From Microbacterium hydrocarbonoxydans (GTDB lineage Bacteria > Actinomycetota > Actinomycetes > Actinomycetales > Microbacteriaceae), in contig NZ_JAMBOY010000005.1 of NCBI RefSeq assembly GCF_023715885.1, forward strand, positions 124,001-188,000: a stretch of DNA of 64,000 nucleotides, written 5' to 3'. The notes beneath the pieces were generated by a model. The model saw only the letters and a list, made by a program, of their open reading frames with translations, made no database searches and was not told the DNA's origin. Of the stretch, positions 51,364 through 59,776 are shown one piece after another. The stretch's first letter is position 1, and each line of letters begins with the position of its first letter. A program made the translations under genes and the position numbers.

Positions 51364-51939
51364 ATGGCTCTTCACATCACCGGAGACACCGCCGCCGACG
51401 CTCTCCTCACCGACAACCCCCTCGCCCTGCTCGTCGGCATGCTGCTCGACCAGCAGGTGCCGATGGAGACCGCCTTCGCCGGTCCCCTCAAGATCGAGCA
51501 GCGCACGGGCGCGGCGGATGCCGCCTCGATCGCGCACATGGACCCCGACGAGTTCCTGGAGGCCTTCAAGGCGACGCCCGCCGTGCACCGCTTCCCCGGT
51601 TCGATGGCGACGCGGGTGCAGACCCTGTGTCAGGACCTCGTCGACAACTGGGGCGGCGACGCGGCGGCACTGTGGACCGAGGGAGACCCCGACGGCCCGG
51701 AAGTGCTGAAGCGGCTGAAGGCCCTGCCCGGATTCGGCGAGCAGAAGGCCAAGATCTTCCTGGCGCTGCTCGGAAAGCAGTACGGCTTCACCGGAGCGGG
51801 ATGGCGCGAAGCCGCAGGCGCCTACGGTGAGGACGGCTCTTTCCGCAGCGTCGCCGACATCGTCTCACCCGAGTCGCTGGCCAAGGTCCGTGAGCACAAG
51901 AAGGCCATGAAGGCCGCCGCCAAGGCGGCCAAGCAATGA
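51364..51939 (+). CDS. HhH-GPD-fold protein of uncharacterised type (TIGR03252-like)
   Basis: 191 residues related to endonuclease III-type base-excision glycosylases. The helix-hairpin-helix is LKALPGFGEQKAKIFLALLG. In endonuclease III the next residues supply a catalytic Lys (GRKTA) and Asp (VDTH). Here the Lys position reads Gln (GEQKA) and no VD motif follows, so catalysis in the usual way is unlikely. No Cys cluster is present. The C-terminus is an Ala/Lys-rich helix. The stop overlaps the DUF1801 start by four bases. Confidence 0.85.
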   Translation: MALHITGDTAADALLTDNPLALLVGMLLDQQVPMETAFAGPLKIEQRTGAADAASIAHMDPDEFLEAFKATPAVHRFPGSMATRVQTLCQDLVDNWGGDAAALWTEGDPDGPEVLKRLKALPGFGEQKAKIFLALLGKQYGFTGAGWREAAGAYGEDGSFRSVADIVSPESLAKVREHKKAMKAAAKAAKQ

Positions 51940-52361
51940 AACCCACGGGCGACGATGTCGCCGGACTGATCGCGCGAGCGAAGCCGGCGATCCGGCGACG
52001 GGATGCCGAGACTCTCACCGCCCTCATGCGGGAGGTTTCGGGACGAGAACCGCAGACCTGGGGCACGATCATCGGGTTCGGCTCCTGCCACTACCGCTAC
52101 CCCACCGGGACGCAGGGCGACAGCGGGCTCCTCGGCTTCGCACCGAGGGCGGGAGCGACGACGATCTATCTGTTCGAAGGCACCGACGCCCATGCCGAGG
52201 CGCTGAGCGCGCTCGGGCCGCACACGACCGGTGCAAGCTGCCTCTACATCAAGGACCTGGAGGCGATCGATCTGGACGTCCTGCGCGGCATCCTGGAACG
52301 CTCGCTCGCATGGATGGAGGCGGGCGGCTCGACCCAGGCGCAGATCATCGTCACGGGTTAG
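51936..52361 (+). CDS. DUF1801 domain protein
   Basis: 141 residues. The DUF1801 (YdhG-like) fold spans most of the chain, with GFGSCHYRYPTGTQGDSGLLGFAPRAGATTIYLF as the core. The family is related to frataxin-like and iron-chaperone-fold proteins, but no activity is established for this type. The four-base overlap with the HhH-GPD gene implies a common transcript and coupled translation. Confidence 0.85.
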   Translation: MKPTGDDVAGLIARAKPAIRRRDAETLTALMREVSGREPQTWGTIIGFGSCHYRYPTGTQGDSGLLGFAPRAGATTIYLFEGTDAHAEALSALGPHTTGASCLYIKDLEAIDLDVLRGILERSLAWMEAGGSTQAQIIVTG

Positions 52362-52401
52362 CCCGAGAGGAACGGTCGGCTCGGACGGCGATCCATCGCC
52401 C

Positions 52402-52890
52402 TCAGCGCAGCACCTCCACCAGCGCCACCCACGACACGACGACGGCCGACACCACGGCCAGGACGCAGCCGACGGCGGCGAGGTACATGCCGCTGGGATG
52501 CTGCCACAGCACGGCTGCGCCCGCAGCGAGATACGCGACGATCGGCAGGAATCCGACGACGTATTTGAGCGGCTTCGCACGATCGGCTGGGCTCGGATCG
52601 CGCGCGATGAGCCAGGTGGCGTTCGCCTGGAACGCGGCGGCGATCAGCGTCGCGATGATGGTGAGTGCGCCGAACCAGGTGTCGTCTATTCCCGGCACGA
52701 GCCCGAGAGCCGACACAGAGAGGGCGAGGAGCAGGGCAGCGATGCCCGCGAGAAGCCGCGCCGTCAGCGTTCGCGACGTGACGATCTCCGAGATGTTGAC
52801 GCTCGCTGCGACGATGACGAGGCCTGCGAGAGCGGCGGTGGCGCCGACCATCGCGACGTGGAACTCGCTCCACTGCTCGATCACGGACAT
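52402..52890 (-). CDS. four-helix membrane protein of unknown function
   Basis: 162 residues with four predicted transmembrane helices (about 10-35, 43-65, 72-95, 112-160 as a pair). MSVIEQWSEFHVAMVGATAALAGLV suggests the N-terminus enters the membrane quickly, as in small actinobacterial modulator-of-FtsH-like proteins. No catalytic motif is seen. TATGCT at leaderless spacing sits between the glyS terminator and this ATG, so it is a separate transcription unit. Confidence 0.75.
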   Translation of the reverse strand: MSVIEQWSEFHVAMVGATAALAGLVIVAASVNISEIVTSRTLTARLLAGIAALLLALSVSALGLVPGIDDTWFGALTIIATLIAAAFQANATWLIARDPSPADRAKPLKYVVGFLPIVAYLAAGAAVLWQHPSGMYLAAVGCVLAVVSAVVVSWVALVEVLR

Positions 52891-52896
52891 GGGGTC

Positions 52897-52902
52897 AGCA
52901 TA
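52897..52902 (-). promoter_or_regulatory. putative -10 of leaderless promoter (TATGCT)
   Basis: TATGCT on the minus strand ends six bases before ATG 52890 and directly abuts the glyS terminator stem. Confidence 0.55.
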
Positions 52903-52936
52903 GAACCCCCTCGCATCCGCGGACGCGAGGGGGTTC
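52903..52936 (-). terminator. glyS terminator hairpin
   Basis: GAACCCCCTCGC (52903-52914) pairs perfectly with GCGAGGGGGTTC (52925-52936) around a 10-base loop, 26 bases after the glyS stop. No T-tract follows; the next gene's -10 begins at once. Confidence 0.75.
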
Positions 52937-52962
52937 GTCGACTCCGAGGAACGGCGGGCGAG

Positions 52963-54348
52963 TCAGGCGCCCTTGAGTCGAGCGGCCAGGTAGTCGTGCA
53001 GCTCGTCGATGCCGACGCGCTCCTGAGCCATGGTGTCGCGGTCGCGCACGGTCACGGCCCTGTCGTCGAGCGAGTCGAAGTCGACGGTGACGCAGAAGGG
53101 CGTGCCGATCTCGTCCTGACGACGGTAGCGGCGGCCGATCGCGCCGGCGTCGTCGAAGTCGACGGCCCACGAGCCGCGCAACGTGTCGGCGACCTCACGT
53201 GCGAGGGGCGACAGGCGCTCGTTGCGGCTCAGCGGCAGCACCGCAGCCTTGACGGGAGCGAGACGCGGGTCGAGCTTCAGGACCGTGCGGACATCGGTGC
53301 CGCCCTTGGCGTTGGGCACCTGCTCCTCGACGTAGGCGTCGACGAGGAAGGCCATCATGGCGCGGGTCAGACCGAACGACGGCTCGATCACGAAGGGCGT
53401 GTAGCGCTCGCCCGACGCCTGATCGAAGTACGTCAGGCTCTGACCCGACGCCTCGCTGTGGCTCGACAGGTCGTAGTCGGTGCGGTTGGCGACGCCCATG
53501 AGCTCGCCCCACTCCTTGCCCTGGAAGCCGAAGCGGTACTCGACGTCGATCGTCCCGGCCGAGTAGTGCGCGCGGTCCTCCTCCGGCACGTCGAACTGGC
53601 GCATGTTCTCGGGGTCGATGCCGAGGTCGATGAACCAGTTCCAGCATGCCTCGACCCAGTGGTCGAACCACTGCGGCGCCTCGGCCGGAGGGGTGAAGAA
53701 CTCGATCTCCATCTGCTCGAACTCGCGCGTGCGGAAGATGAAGTTTCCCGGCGTGATCTCGTTGCGGAACGCCTTGCCGACCTGGCCTATGCCGAACGGC
53801 GGCTTCTTGCGGCTCGCCGTCAGCACGTTCGAGAAGTTCACGAAGATGCCCTGCGCGGTCTCCGGACGCAGGTAGTACAGGCCCGACTCGTCGTCGACGA
53901 CGCCGAGGTAGGTCTTCACGAGCCCCGAGAAGTCCTTCGGCTCGGTGTACTGACCCTTGGTGCCGCAGTTCGGGCAGGGGACGTCGGCGAGGCCGTTCTC
54001 GGCCTTGCGACCCTTGCGCGCTTCGAAGTCCTCGATGAGGTTGTCGGCGCGGAAGCGCTTGTGGCAGTGCAGGCACTCGACAAGCGGGTCACTGAACGTC
54101 GCGACGTGACCAGACGCCTCCCACACGCGCTTGGGCAGGATGATGCTCGAGTCGAGACCGACCATGTCGCCGCGTCCGCGCACGAACGTCTGCCACCACT
54201 GCCGGCGGATGTTCTCCTTGAGCTCCGTGCCGAGGGGTCCGTAGTCCCAGGCCGACCGCGAGCCGCCGTAGATCTCACCCGCCTGGAAGACGAACCCGCG
54301 GTGGCGGGCAAGGGCGATGACCTTGTCGAGACGGGACTGTTCGGCCAC
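52963..54348 (-). CDS. glyS: glycyl-tRNA synthetase (dimeric, eukaryote-type)
   Basis: Class II aminoacyl-tRNA synthetase that charges tRNA-Gly. 461 residues, alpha2 form. Motif 1 lies near [23 protein letters not shown]. Motif 2 is [25 protein letters not shown], and motif 3 is [15 protein letters not shown] zinc-binding CLHCHKRF / CPNCG insertion is present (about 97-150). The C-terminal anticodon-binding domain includes [20 protein letters not shown]. The start is a GTG with GGAG six bases upstream. Essential single-copy gene. Confidence 0.97.
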   Translation of the reverse strand: MAEQSRLDKVIALARHRGFVFQAGEIYGGSRSAWDYGPLGTELKENIRRQWWQTFVRGRGDMVGLDSSIILPKRVWEASGHVATFSDPLVECLHCHKRFRADNLIEDFEARKGRKAENGLADVPCPNCGTKGQYTEPKDFSGLVKTYLGVVDDESGLYYLRPETAQGIFVNFSNVLTASRKKPPFGIGQVGKAFRNEITPGNFIFRTREFEQMEIEFFTPPAEAPQWFDHWVEACWNWFIDLGIDPENMRQFDVPEEDRAHYSAGTIDVEYRFGFQGKEWGELMGVANRTDYDLSSHSEASGQSLTYFDQASGERYTPFVIEPSFGLTRAMMAFLVDAYVEEQVPNAKGGTDVRTVLKLDPRLAPVKAAVLPLSRNERLSPLAREVADTLRGSWAVDFDDAGAIGRRYRRQDEIGTPFCVTVDFDSLDDRAVTVRDRDTMAQERVGIDELHDYLAARLKGA

Positions 54349-54419
54349 GGTGGCTCCAATGGTCGGATGCGGTGGAGAAAGCCCGTGAGCACGGGCACTC
54401 CAATCTTATCCGCGCCGGA

Positions 54420-55112
54420 TTATGCCCGTGTGAACAGGTACCCGCGCTCCACGTCGAAGCCCGCGATCTGCAGGCCGCTGCCGAGCAGCCCCTCCATCTG
54501 CGCTCGCAGTCGCGTGCGCCACTCGTGGGCGGCGGCGGGGTCGGAGTCACGCATCGCCTCGATGTCGGTCGGGATCTCGAGCGTCTCGACCACGAGCTCG
54601 GATGCCGGCGGCTTGGCGATGTCGGCGAGCGCCCACTCCACGTCGAGGCGGTCGCTCTCGTCTCCGGCATCCCCTCCGCCGAAGATCCCGTACCGGTTCA
54701 CCGAGTAACCGGTCACCCGGGCGCCGAGCACGGAGAGGAAGAAGTGCGCGTTTCGCGCGACGAGCGGGTCGTAGGTCCAGGTGATGCGGCCGACGTCGCG
54801 CGAGAACGCCCACTGTCGCTGGTGCTCCTTGAGCTCCCGCCCCCAGCCGCGTCCGCGGTACTCGGGCAGGAGAGCCGTGATGTGCGAGTGCATCGCGCGG
54901 CGTGCCGGGGCGCCGAAGAACGCGATCGACGCACCGACCATCCGCTCCTCGCCGCCCTCTCCGTCGAAGAGTCCGACGACGTAGTTGCCGGACTGCTGCA
55001 GCGCGCGCAGCGTCCCGGCGTCGATGACGCGCTCGGGGCCGCGGATGGAATCCAGCAGGCTCTGCGCGTCGATGATGAGTTCTACGGTGTCGAGGTCACG
55101 GATGGTTCGCAC
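54420..55112 (-). CDS. GNAT-family N-acetyltransferase
   Basis: 230 residues. Acetyl-CoA motif A is ITALLPEYRGRGWGRELKEHQ (R86 to G91 give R-G-x-G-x-G type loop). It is followed by a region predicting GITWTYDPLVARNAHFFL, which resembles the predicted acetyltransferases of COG3375. GTG 55112 has CAGACT six bases upstream. A frame running to 56708 on this strand is antisense to the peptide transporter and not real. Acceptor substrate unknown. Confidence 0.85.
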   Translation of the reverse strand: MRTIRDLDTVELIIDAQSLLDSIRGPERVIDAGTLRALQQSGNYVVGLFDGEGGEERMVGASIAFFGAPARRAMHSHITALLPEYRGRGWGRELKEHQRQWAFSRDVGRITWTYDPLVARNAHFFLSVLGARVTGYSVNRYGIFGGGDAGDESDRLDVEWALADIAKPPASELVVETLEIPTDIEAMRDSDPAAAHEWRTRLRAQMEGLLGSGLQIAGFDVERGYLFTRA

Positions 55113-55118
55113 GCCACC

Positions 55119-55124
55119 AGTCTG
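55119..55124 (-). promoter_or_regulatory. putative -10 of leaderless promoter (CAGACT)
   Basis: CAGACT on the minus strand ends six bases before the GNAT GTG at 55112. Confidence 0.5.
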
Positions 55125-55193
55125 CCCCTCTCCGGCGCGATAGCGGAATCCGACGCCCGGGGGAAGACGCTGCCGAGGCCTCGGCCCCGGGCG

Positions 55194-55199
55194 TACCGT
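55194..55199 (+). promoter_or_regulatory. putative -10 of leaderless promoter (TACCGT)
   Basis: TACCGT ends six bases before ATG 55206. The AGGGG in the gap is too close to the ATG to be an effective SD. Confidence 0.5.
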
Positions 55200-55205
55200 A
55201 GGGGA

Positions 55206-56669
55206 ATGGCGACACGAGACACGGCGACGACGGCGTCCGACACCCGGTTCTTCGGCCAGCCGTGGGCGCTGGTTCACATCTTCGGCGTGGAGATGTGGGA
55301 GCGCTTCAGCTTCTACGGCATGCAGGGCATCCTGCTCATCTACCTCTACTTCTCCGTCACCGAGGGCGGGCTCGGATTGTCGAAGGCGGTCGCCGGCGGA
55401 ATCGTCGGCGCGTACGGCGGCTCCGTCTACCTGGCGACGATCCTGGGGGCGTGGATCGCCGACCGCATGCTCGGCTCTGAGCGCGTGCTGTTCCTCAGTG
55501 CGATCGTGATCGTCGCCGGCCACGTGGCTCTCGCGCTCCTGCCCGGCTTCCTGGGTGTCGGCGTCGGTCTCGTGCTCGTCGCCCTCGGCTCCGGCGGACT
55601 CAAGGCCAACGCGACCTCGGTGGTCGGCACGCTCTACAGCGCCGACGACGTCCGTCGCGACGCCGGTTTCTCGCTGTTCTATCTCGGCATCAACCTCGGC
55701 GCGTTCCTCGGACCGATCCTCACCGGCATCCTGCAGTCGACCCTCGGCTTCCACTACGGGTTCGGTCTCGCGGCGATCGGCATGACGCTCGGGCTCGTGC
55801 AGTACTCCTTCGGACGCAAGGCCCTGCCCGACGAGGCGCGGCGCGTACCCAACCCGCTCCCGCGTCGCCGCTACCCGCTCGTGGCGGTCATCGCTGTGGC
55901 GGCGGTCGTCGCCGTCGCGGCGCTCGTGCTGCTCGGGGTCATCAAGGCCGACAACCTCTCGACGATCGTCATCATCGGCACGGTCGTCGCAGCGATCGCC
56001 TACTTCGCCGTCATCCTCGGCAGCCGCCGGATCGACGCCACCGAGCGCTCGCGGGTCTGGGCCTTCCTGCCGCTGTTCATCACGAGCGTCGCATTCTGGT
56101 CGCTCTACCAGCAGCAGTTCACGGTGCTCACGGTGTACTCCGACGAGCGCCTCGACCGGAACCTCTTCGGCTTCGAGATGCCCGTGTCGTGGGTGCAGTC
56201 GATCAACCCGGTCTTCATCATCATCCTGTCCGGAATCTTCGCGGCGATCTGGACCCGGCTCGGGAAGCGCCAGCCGTCGACGCCGGTCAAATTCGCCTTC
56301 GGCGCGATGATCATGGGCGCCGCGTTCCTGCTGTTCCTGTTCTTCGCGAACGGCAGCGCGAACTCCACGCCGCTGCTCGCGATCGTCGGCATCCTGCTCG
56401 TCTTCACCATCGCCGAGCTGCTCATCTCGCCGGTCGGGCTGTCGGTGACCACGAAGCTCGCGCCGAAGGTCTTCCACACGCAGATGGTGGCGCTGTTCTT
56501 CCTCTCGGTCGCGCTGGGCACGGCGATCTCGGGGTGGCTCGTGCGCTTCTACGATCCGAAGAACGAGGTGCCCTACTTCTCGATCCTCGGTCTGATCGCC
56601 ATCGCCGTCGGCGCAGGGCTGCTGCTGTCGGTCAAACCGGTGCTGAAGCTCATGAAGGGCGTCAGCTGA
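55206..56669 (+). CDS. POT/PTR-family proton-coupled oligopeptide transporter
   Basis: 487 residues, 14 helices as usual for bacterial POTs. The helix-1 motif is EMWERFSFYGMQGIL, carrying the E-x-x-E-R-F-x-Y-Y-type proton/substrate site. GSGGLKANATSVVGTLY and the PTR2 signature FSLFYLGINLGAFLGPI follow. The first helix has ERFSFYG as in DtpT-like proteins. It imports di- and tripeptides. The long in-frame sequence upstream overlaps the GNAT gene antisense and is not used. Confidence 0.94.
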   Translation: MATRDTATTASDTRFFGQPWALVHIFGVEMWERFSFYGMQGILLIYLYFSVTEGGLGLSKAVAGGIVGAYGGSVYLATILGAWIADRMLGSERVLFLSAIVIVAGHVALALLPGFLGVGVGLVLVALGSGGLKANATSVVGTLYSADDVRRDAGFSLFYLGINLGAFLGPILTGILQSTLGFHYGFGLAAIGMTLGLVQYSFGRKALPDEARRVPNPLPRRRYPLVAVIAVAAVVAVAALVLLGVIKADNLSTIVIIGTVVAAIAYFAVILGSRRIDATERSRVWAFLPLFITSVAFWSLYQQQFTVLTVYSDERLDRNLFGFEMPVSWVQSINPVFIIILSGIFAAIWTRLGKRQPSTPVKFAFGAMIMGAAFLLFLFFANGSANSTPLLAIVGILLVFTIAELLISPVGLSVTTKLAPKVFHTQMVALFFLSVALGTAISGWLVRFYDPKNEVPYFSILGLIAIAVGAGLLLSVKPVLKLMKGVS

Positions 56670-56714
56670 GAGCATCCGTCCGGGCGATCGGGTCCGGGTG
56701 GCCAACACCGCCGA

Positions 56715-56720
56715 TAGCCT
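56715..56720 (+). promoter_or_regulatory. putative -10 of leaderless promoter (TAGCCT)
   Basis: TAGCCT ends six bases before ATG 56727. GAAGGG fills the gap, too near to be a normal SD. Confidence 0.5.
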
Positions 56721-56726
56721 GAAGGG

Positions 56727-58169
56727 ATGGGAGAGACCGACGATCGCGCGCGCAGGAGACTCTCCCGAAAGGTTCCGCGCTGGGCGATCGTCGCAGTGCT
56801 GGCCTTCGCCGGTCTCTGCTCGTCATTCATGTTCACGCTCGTCGTGCCCCTCCAGGCGGAACTCCCCCGCCTGCTGAACGCCTCGCGCGAGGACACCACC
56901 TGGGTGGTCACCATCACCCTCCTCGTCGCCGCGGTCGCGACGCCGATCTCCGGACGCCTCGGCGACATGTACGGCAAGCGTCGGGTCGTGATCGTGCTGC
57001 TCGGTCTGCTCATCGTCGGCTCGCTGATCGCCGCCCTCTCCGGCTCGATCGTCGGCGTCATCATCGGCCGGGCGCTGCAGGGCGCCGTCACCGGAGTCGT
57101 CCCGCTCGGCATCGCGATCATGCGCGACGTGCTGCCGCCGGAGCGCCTCGGCACGGCCGTCGCACTCATGAGCGCGACCATGGGCGTCGGAGGCGCGATC
57201 GGGATGCCGGTCGCCGCACTGCTCGCAGAGAACGCCGACTGGCACTGGCTGTTCTGGCTCGCCGCCGGACTCGGCGCCGTCGGTCTCGTGCTCGTGCTGC
57301 TCGCCATCCCCGAGGACGTGCTGCGTTTCCCGGGCCGCCTCGACGTGCTCGGCGCCATCGGGCTCGCGATCGGCCTCACCGGCATCCTGCTCTTCGTCTC
57401 CCGCGGCGCCGAATGGGGCTGGACGGCCCCGCTGACTCTCGCGAGCATCATCGGCGGCGTCGCCGTGCTGCTGACCTGGGGCTGGTACCAGCTGCGCACA
57501 GATGACCCACTGCTCGACCTGCGCGTGGCCGCCCGTCCCGCCGTGCTGTTCACGAACATCGCCGCCATCGGCATGGGCTTCGCGCTGTTCGCCTCGAACG
57601 TCACCTTCCCGCAGCTGCTCGAGATGCCGGTCGCGACAGGGTCGGGCTTCGGCCTCGACATGGTGTCGGCGGCGCTCGTGGTCATGCCGGCGGGTCTCGT
57701 GATGATGGTCATCTCGCCGCTGTCCGGGTGGCTCGAACGCACCGTCGGACCCCGGCCGCTCTTCACGGTCGGCGCGGTGGCGATCGTGCTCGCCTACGTG
57801 TTCGTGCTGCTGTGGTCGAGCGAGGTCTGGCACATCCTCGTGGCCAACCTCCTGATCGGCGTCGGAATCGGCTTCACGTTCGCCGCGATGCCGATGATCA
57901 TCATGCGCTCCGTGCCTGCGAACGAGACCGGCGCCTCGAACGGTCTCAACGCGCTCTTCCGCTCGGTGGGAACATCGAGCGCCTCCGCGGTCATGGGCGG
58001 CGTGCTCGCGGCGATGAGCGTCGACGTCGGTGGGGTGGCGGTGCCCGCCCGCGACGCGTTCGCCGTCTGCTTCTGGCTCGCGATCGCGGCCGGCATCGTC
58101 GCGGTCGTGCTGTCGCTGTTCATCCCGCGGCAGCGTGCGACCGAGCAGCACCCGTCGCTTCCGGGTTGA
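56727..58169 (+). CDS. MFS transporter, DHA2 drug:H+ antiporter type
   Basis: 480 residues, 14 predicted helices. Motif A is GRLGDMYGKRRVVIV (loop 2-3). Motif C-like glycine-rich sequence GVGGAIGMPVAALLAEN lies in helix 5, which is diagnostic of antiporters. ARQDTTWVVTITLLVAAVATPISG-like helix 1-2 features support DHA2. It has its own promoter 57 bases after the peptide transporter. It probably exports a toxic or secondary metabolite; no adjacent TetR or MarR regulator is present. Confidence 0.92.
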   Translation: MGETDDRARRRLSRKVPRWAIVAVLAFAGLCSSFMFTLVVPLQAELPRLLNASREDTTWVVTITLLVAAVATPISGRLGDMYGKRRVVIVLLGLLIVGSLIAALSGSIVGVIIGRALQGAVTGVVPLGIAIMRDVLPPERLGTAVALMSATMGVGGAIGMPVAALLAENADWHWLFWLAAGLGAVGLVLVLLAIPEDVLRFPGRLDVLGAIGLAIGLTGILLFVSRGAEWGWTAPLTLASIIGGVAVLLTWGWYQLRTDDPLLDLRVAARPAVLFTNIAAIGMGFALFASNVTFPQLLEMPVATGSGFGLDMVSAALVVMPAGLVMMVISPLSGWLERTVGPRPLFTVGAVAIVLAYVFVLLWSSEVWHILVANLLIGVGIGFTFAAMPMIIMRSVPANETGASNGLNALFRSVGTSSASAVMGGVLAAMSVDVGGVAVPARDAFAVCFWLAIAAGIVAVVLSLFIPRQRATEQHPSLPG

Positions 58170-58214
58170 TGCCCGAGGGCGGACGGAGTCCCGCTGCGCG
58201 TCGCAGCGTTCGCG

Positions 58215-58610
58215 TCACAGCACCCGCGGGTCGGGGTCACCGGAGCGCGGCGGGCGCAGACGCGTCGGGATCGGCCAGGGCAGCACGTACTGCTGCGTCG
58301 GGGGACGGTTGACGTCGCCGAAGTCGTCGATCTTGACCACGATGCGACCGGGTGCGGCCCCGTCGTCTGGCGTGACCTCGAGGATGCGCACCCGCAGCGG
58401 TCCGCCCGCCTCGTCGTCGAGCACCCAGGGATCGGCGAGCCAGGCGATCCCCCGGTCGTCGAGAGCAGCCTCGGCGTCGAGCCAATCGGTCGGGTCGGAG
58501 CACACCCGACCGAGCACGTCGACAGCGACCCAGGCGTCGCCGGAGGGGCGGATCCAGCCCAGCAGCTCGCCGTCGTCTCGGCGATGCGGGGTCCAGTCGG
58601 TGCGCGGCAT
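58215..58610 (-). CDS. small conserved protein of unknown function
   Basis: 131 residues, no signal peptide or membrane helix. It is rich in Trp, Asp and Pro: DWTPHRRDDGELLGWIRPSGDAW at the start and QQYVLPWPIPTRLRPP near the end. The alternation suggests a small all-beta protein. ATG 58610 has TAGCAT six bases upstream. It lies 52 bases downstream of the beta-lactamase-fold gene in the same direction but has its own promoter. Similar proteins occur in Microbacteriaceae as hypothetical; no motif is recognised. Confidence 0.75.
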   Translation of the reverse strand: MPRTDWTPHRRDDGELLGWIRPSGDAWVAVDVLGRVCSDPTDWLDAEAALDDRGIAWLADPWVLDDEAGGPLRVRILEVTPDDGAAPGRIVVKIDDFGDVNRPPTQQYVLPWPIPTRLRPPRSGDPDPRVL

Positions 58611-58616
58611 CCCTCG

Positions 58617-58622
58617 ATGCTA
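58617..58622 (-). promoter_or_regulatory. putative -10 of leaderless promoter (TAGCAT)
   Basis: TAGCAT on the minus strand ends six bases before ATG 58610. Confidence 0.55.
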
Positions 58623-58662
58623 GCGAACCGGTGTCGCCGGGCGCCGGTCGTGCCGGCGGGGG

Positions 58663-59586
58663 CTAGTGCGTATACTCCATGAGCTCGACCCCGAGCACGC
58701 GGAAGGCGTCGTGCGCCCGCAGCCGGTGGGTGATCGAGAGGTCGTCGAAGCACACGATCAGCGAGTAGGCGACGCCCGCGCGCGGGCCCGCGAGCACGCC
58801 GGCCTCGGCACGCACACCGCGGTCGCGGCCGGTCTTGTTGATGAACAGCAGGCCGTGCGCGTCGTGGTCGTGGGCGAACGGATCGAGGCCGGTAGAGGCA
58901 GCGACCAGGCTGAGGTCCTGGTTGAGGCTGAGCCACTCCGACACCTGAGCGCTCACGGGCGCCCCGACGACCTGCGAGTTCACGAGCGCCGAGAAGAGGC
59001 CCGCGAACTCCCTGGCCGAGCCGACCGCGACCTGCGGGGCGTCGTCGGGGCCGCGTTCGTCGCGGAACCGGTCGAGAAGCGCCGTACGGCGCAGGCCGAG
59101 GTCCTCGATGCGCTGCCGCACACGGTCATGGCCGACGCGGGTGAGCAGCGCGTTGACGGCGATGGGGTCGCCGGCCGTCGCCGCGAGCACCGCGAGGTCT
59201 TCGAGCGGCAGCGCAGGGGCGTGCAGATGACGCCACACCCCCGAGGTCGAGACCGAATCGACCGCCGACCGGTCGACGATCTCGAGCGGGTCGAGCGCAC
59301 CCGACTCGAACGCCGCAGCGACCTCGATCAGCAGCGGGACGACTCCGAGACCCGCGACCGGCATCGTGACGTGATCGTCGCCGGCCAGCACGTGCACATG
59401 ACTGTCGAGATCGACGACGTGCACCGAGACCTGGGCGCCCGCGTCCGCGAGCTGCTCCAGTGCCCGGAGCGTCGACGTGAACGAACGGCGCCCCTCGGCA
59501 GCGCGCCGCGGCAGGCGGCGTCCCGCTCGCTGGGAGCGGCGCAGCGAGGCCAGAGGAGGCCCATCGAGAGGCTCGGGAGCGCCCAC
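58663..59586 (-). CDS. class A beta-lactamase-fold protein lacking catalytic residues
   Basis: 307 residues with no signal peptide; the N-terminus is Arg-rich. Alignment by eye to class A enzymes puts AGLGVVPLL (78-86) on the A-S-T-x-K block, so the nucleophile Ser is Gly79 and the general-base Lys is Val82. The SDN loop reads GDP (138-140) followed by a conserved Asn144. A late FINKTGRDRGVRAEAG keeps the KTG strand. It therefore looks like a pseudo-enzyme, perhaps a ligand sensor, located in the cytosol. GTG 59586 has AAGGA upstream. Confidence 0.78.
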   Translation of the reverse strand: MGAPEPLDGPPLASLRRSQRAGRRLPRRAAEGRRSFTSTLRALEQLADAGAQVSVHVVDLDSHVHVLAGDDHVTMPVAGLGVVPLLIEVAAAFESGALDPLEIVDRSAVDSVSTSGVWRHLHAPALPLEDLAVLAATAGDPIAVNALLTRVGHDRVRQRIEDLGLRRTALLDRFRDERGPDDAPQVAVGSAREFAGLFSALVNSQVVGAPVSAQVSEWLSLNQDLSLVAASTGLDPFAHDHDAHGLLFINKTGRDRGVRAEAGVLAGPRAGVAYSLIVCFDDLSITHRLRAHDAFRVLGVELMEYTH

Positions 59587-59655
59587 GCGTGATCCTTACA
59601 GGGGGTCGGATTGGCGGGATGCCGGGGGCTCGCGGCCTACGGCACGGATATCGTA

Positions 59656-59667
59656 ACCCCCGGGGGT
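59656..59667. other. 12-bp GC palindrome in intergenic gap
   Basis: ACCCCCGGGGGT lies in the 190-base gap between the M13 peptidase and the beta-lactamase-fold gene, both on the minus strand. Nothing else is recognised in this gap. It may be an operator or part of a terminator. Confidence 0.35.
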
Positions 59668-59776
59668 GAGGATGCCCTACAGACGACGATGATCGGTCAC
59701 GAGAACGTCACATGCCGGACGGCAGGGCACCCCCTCCCGGGGCGATCCGGTCGCGCGGAGCCGCACGACGTGGAAG

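Noticed and set aside
54420..56708. 762-codon minus-strand open frame
   Set aside because: Only the 230 codons from GTG 55112 match a GNAT protein. The part beyond is antisense to the peptide transporter.
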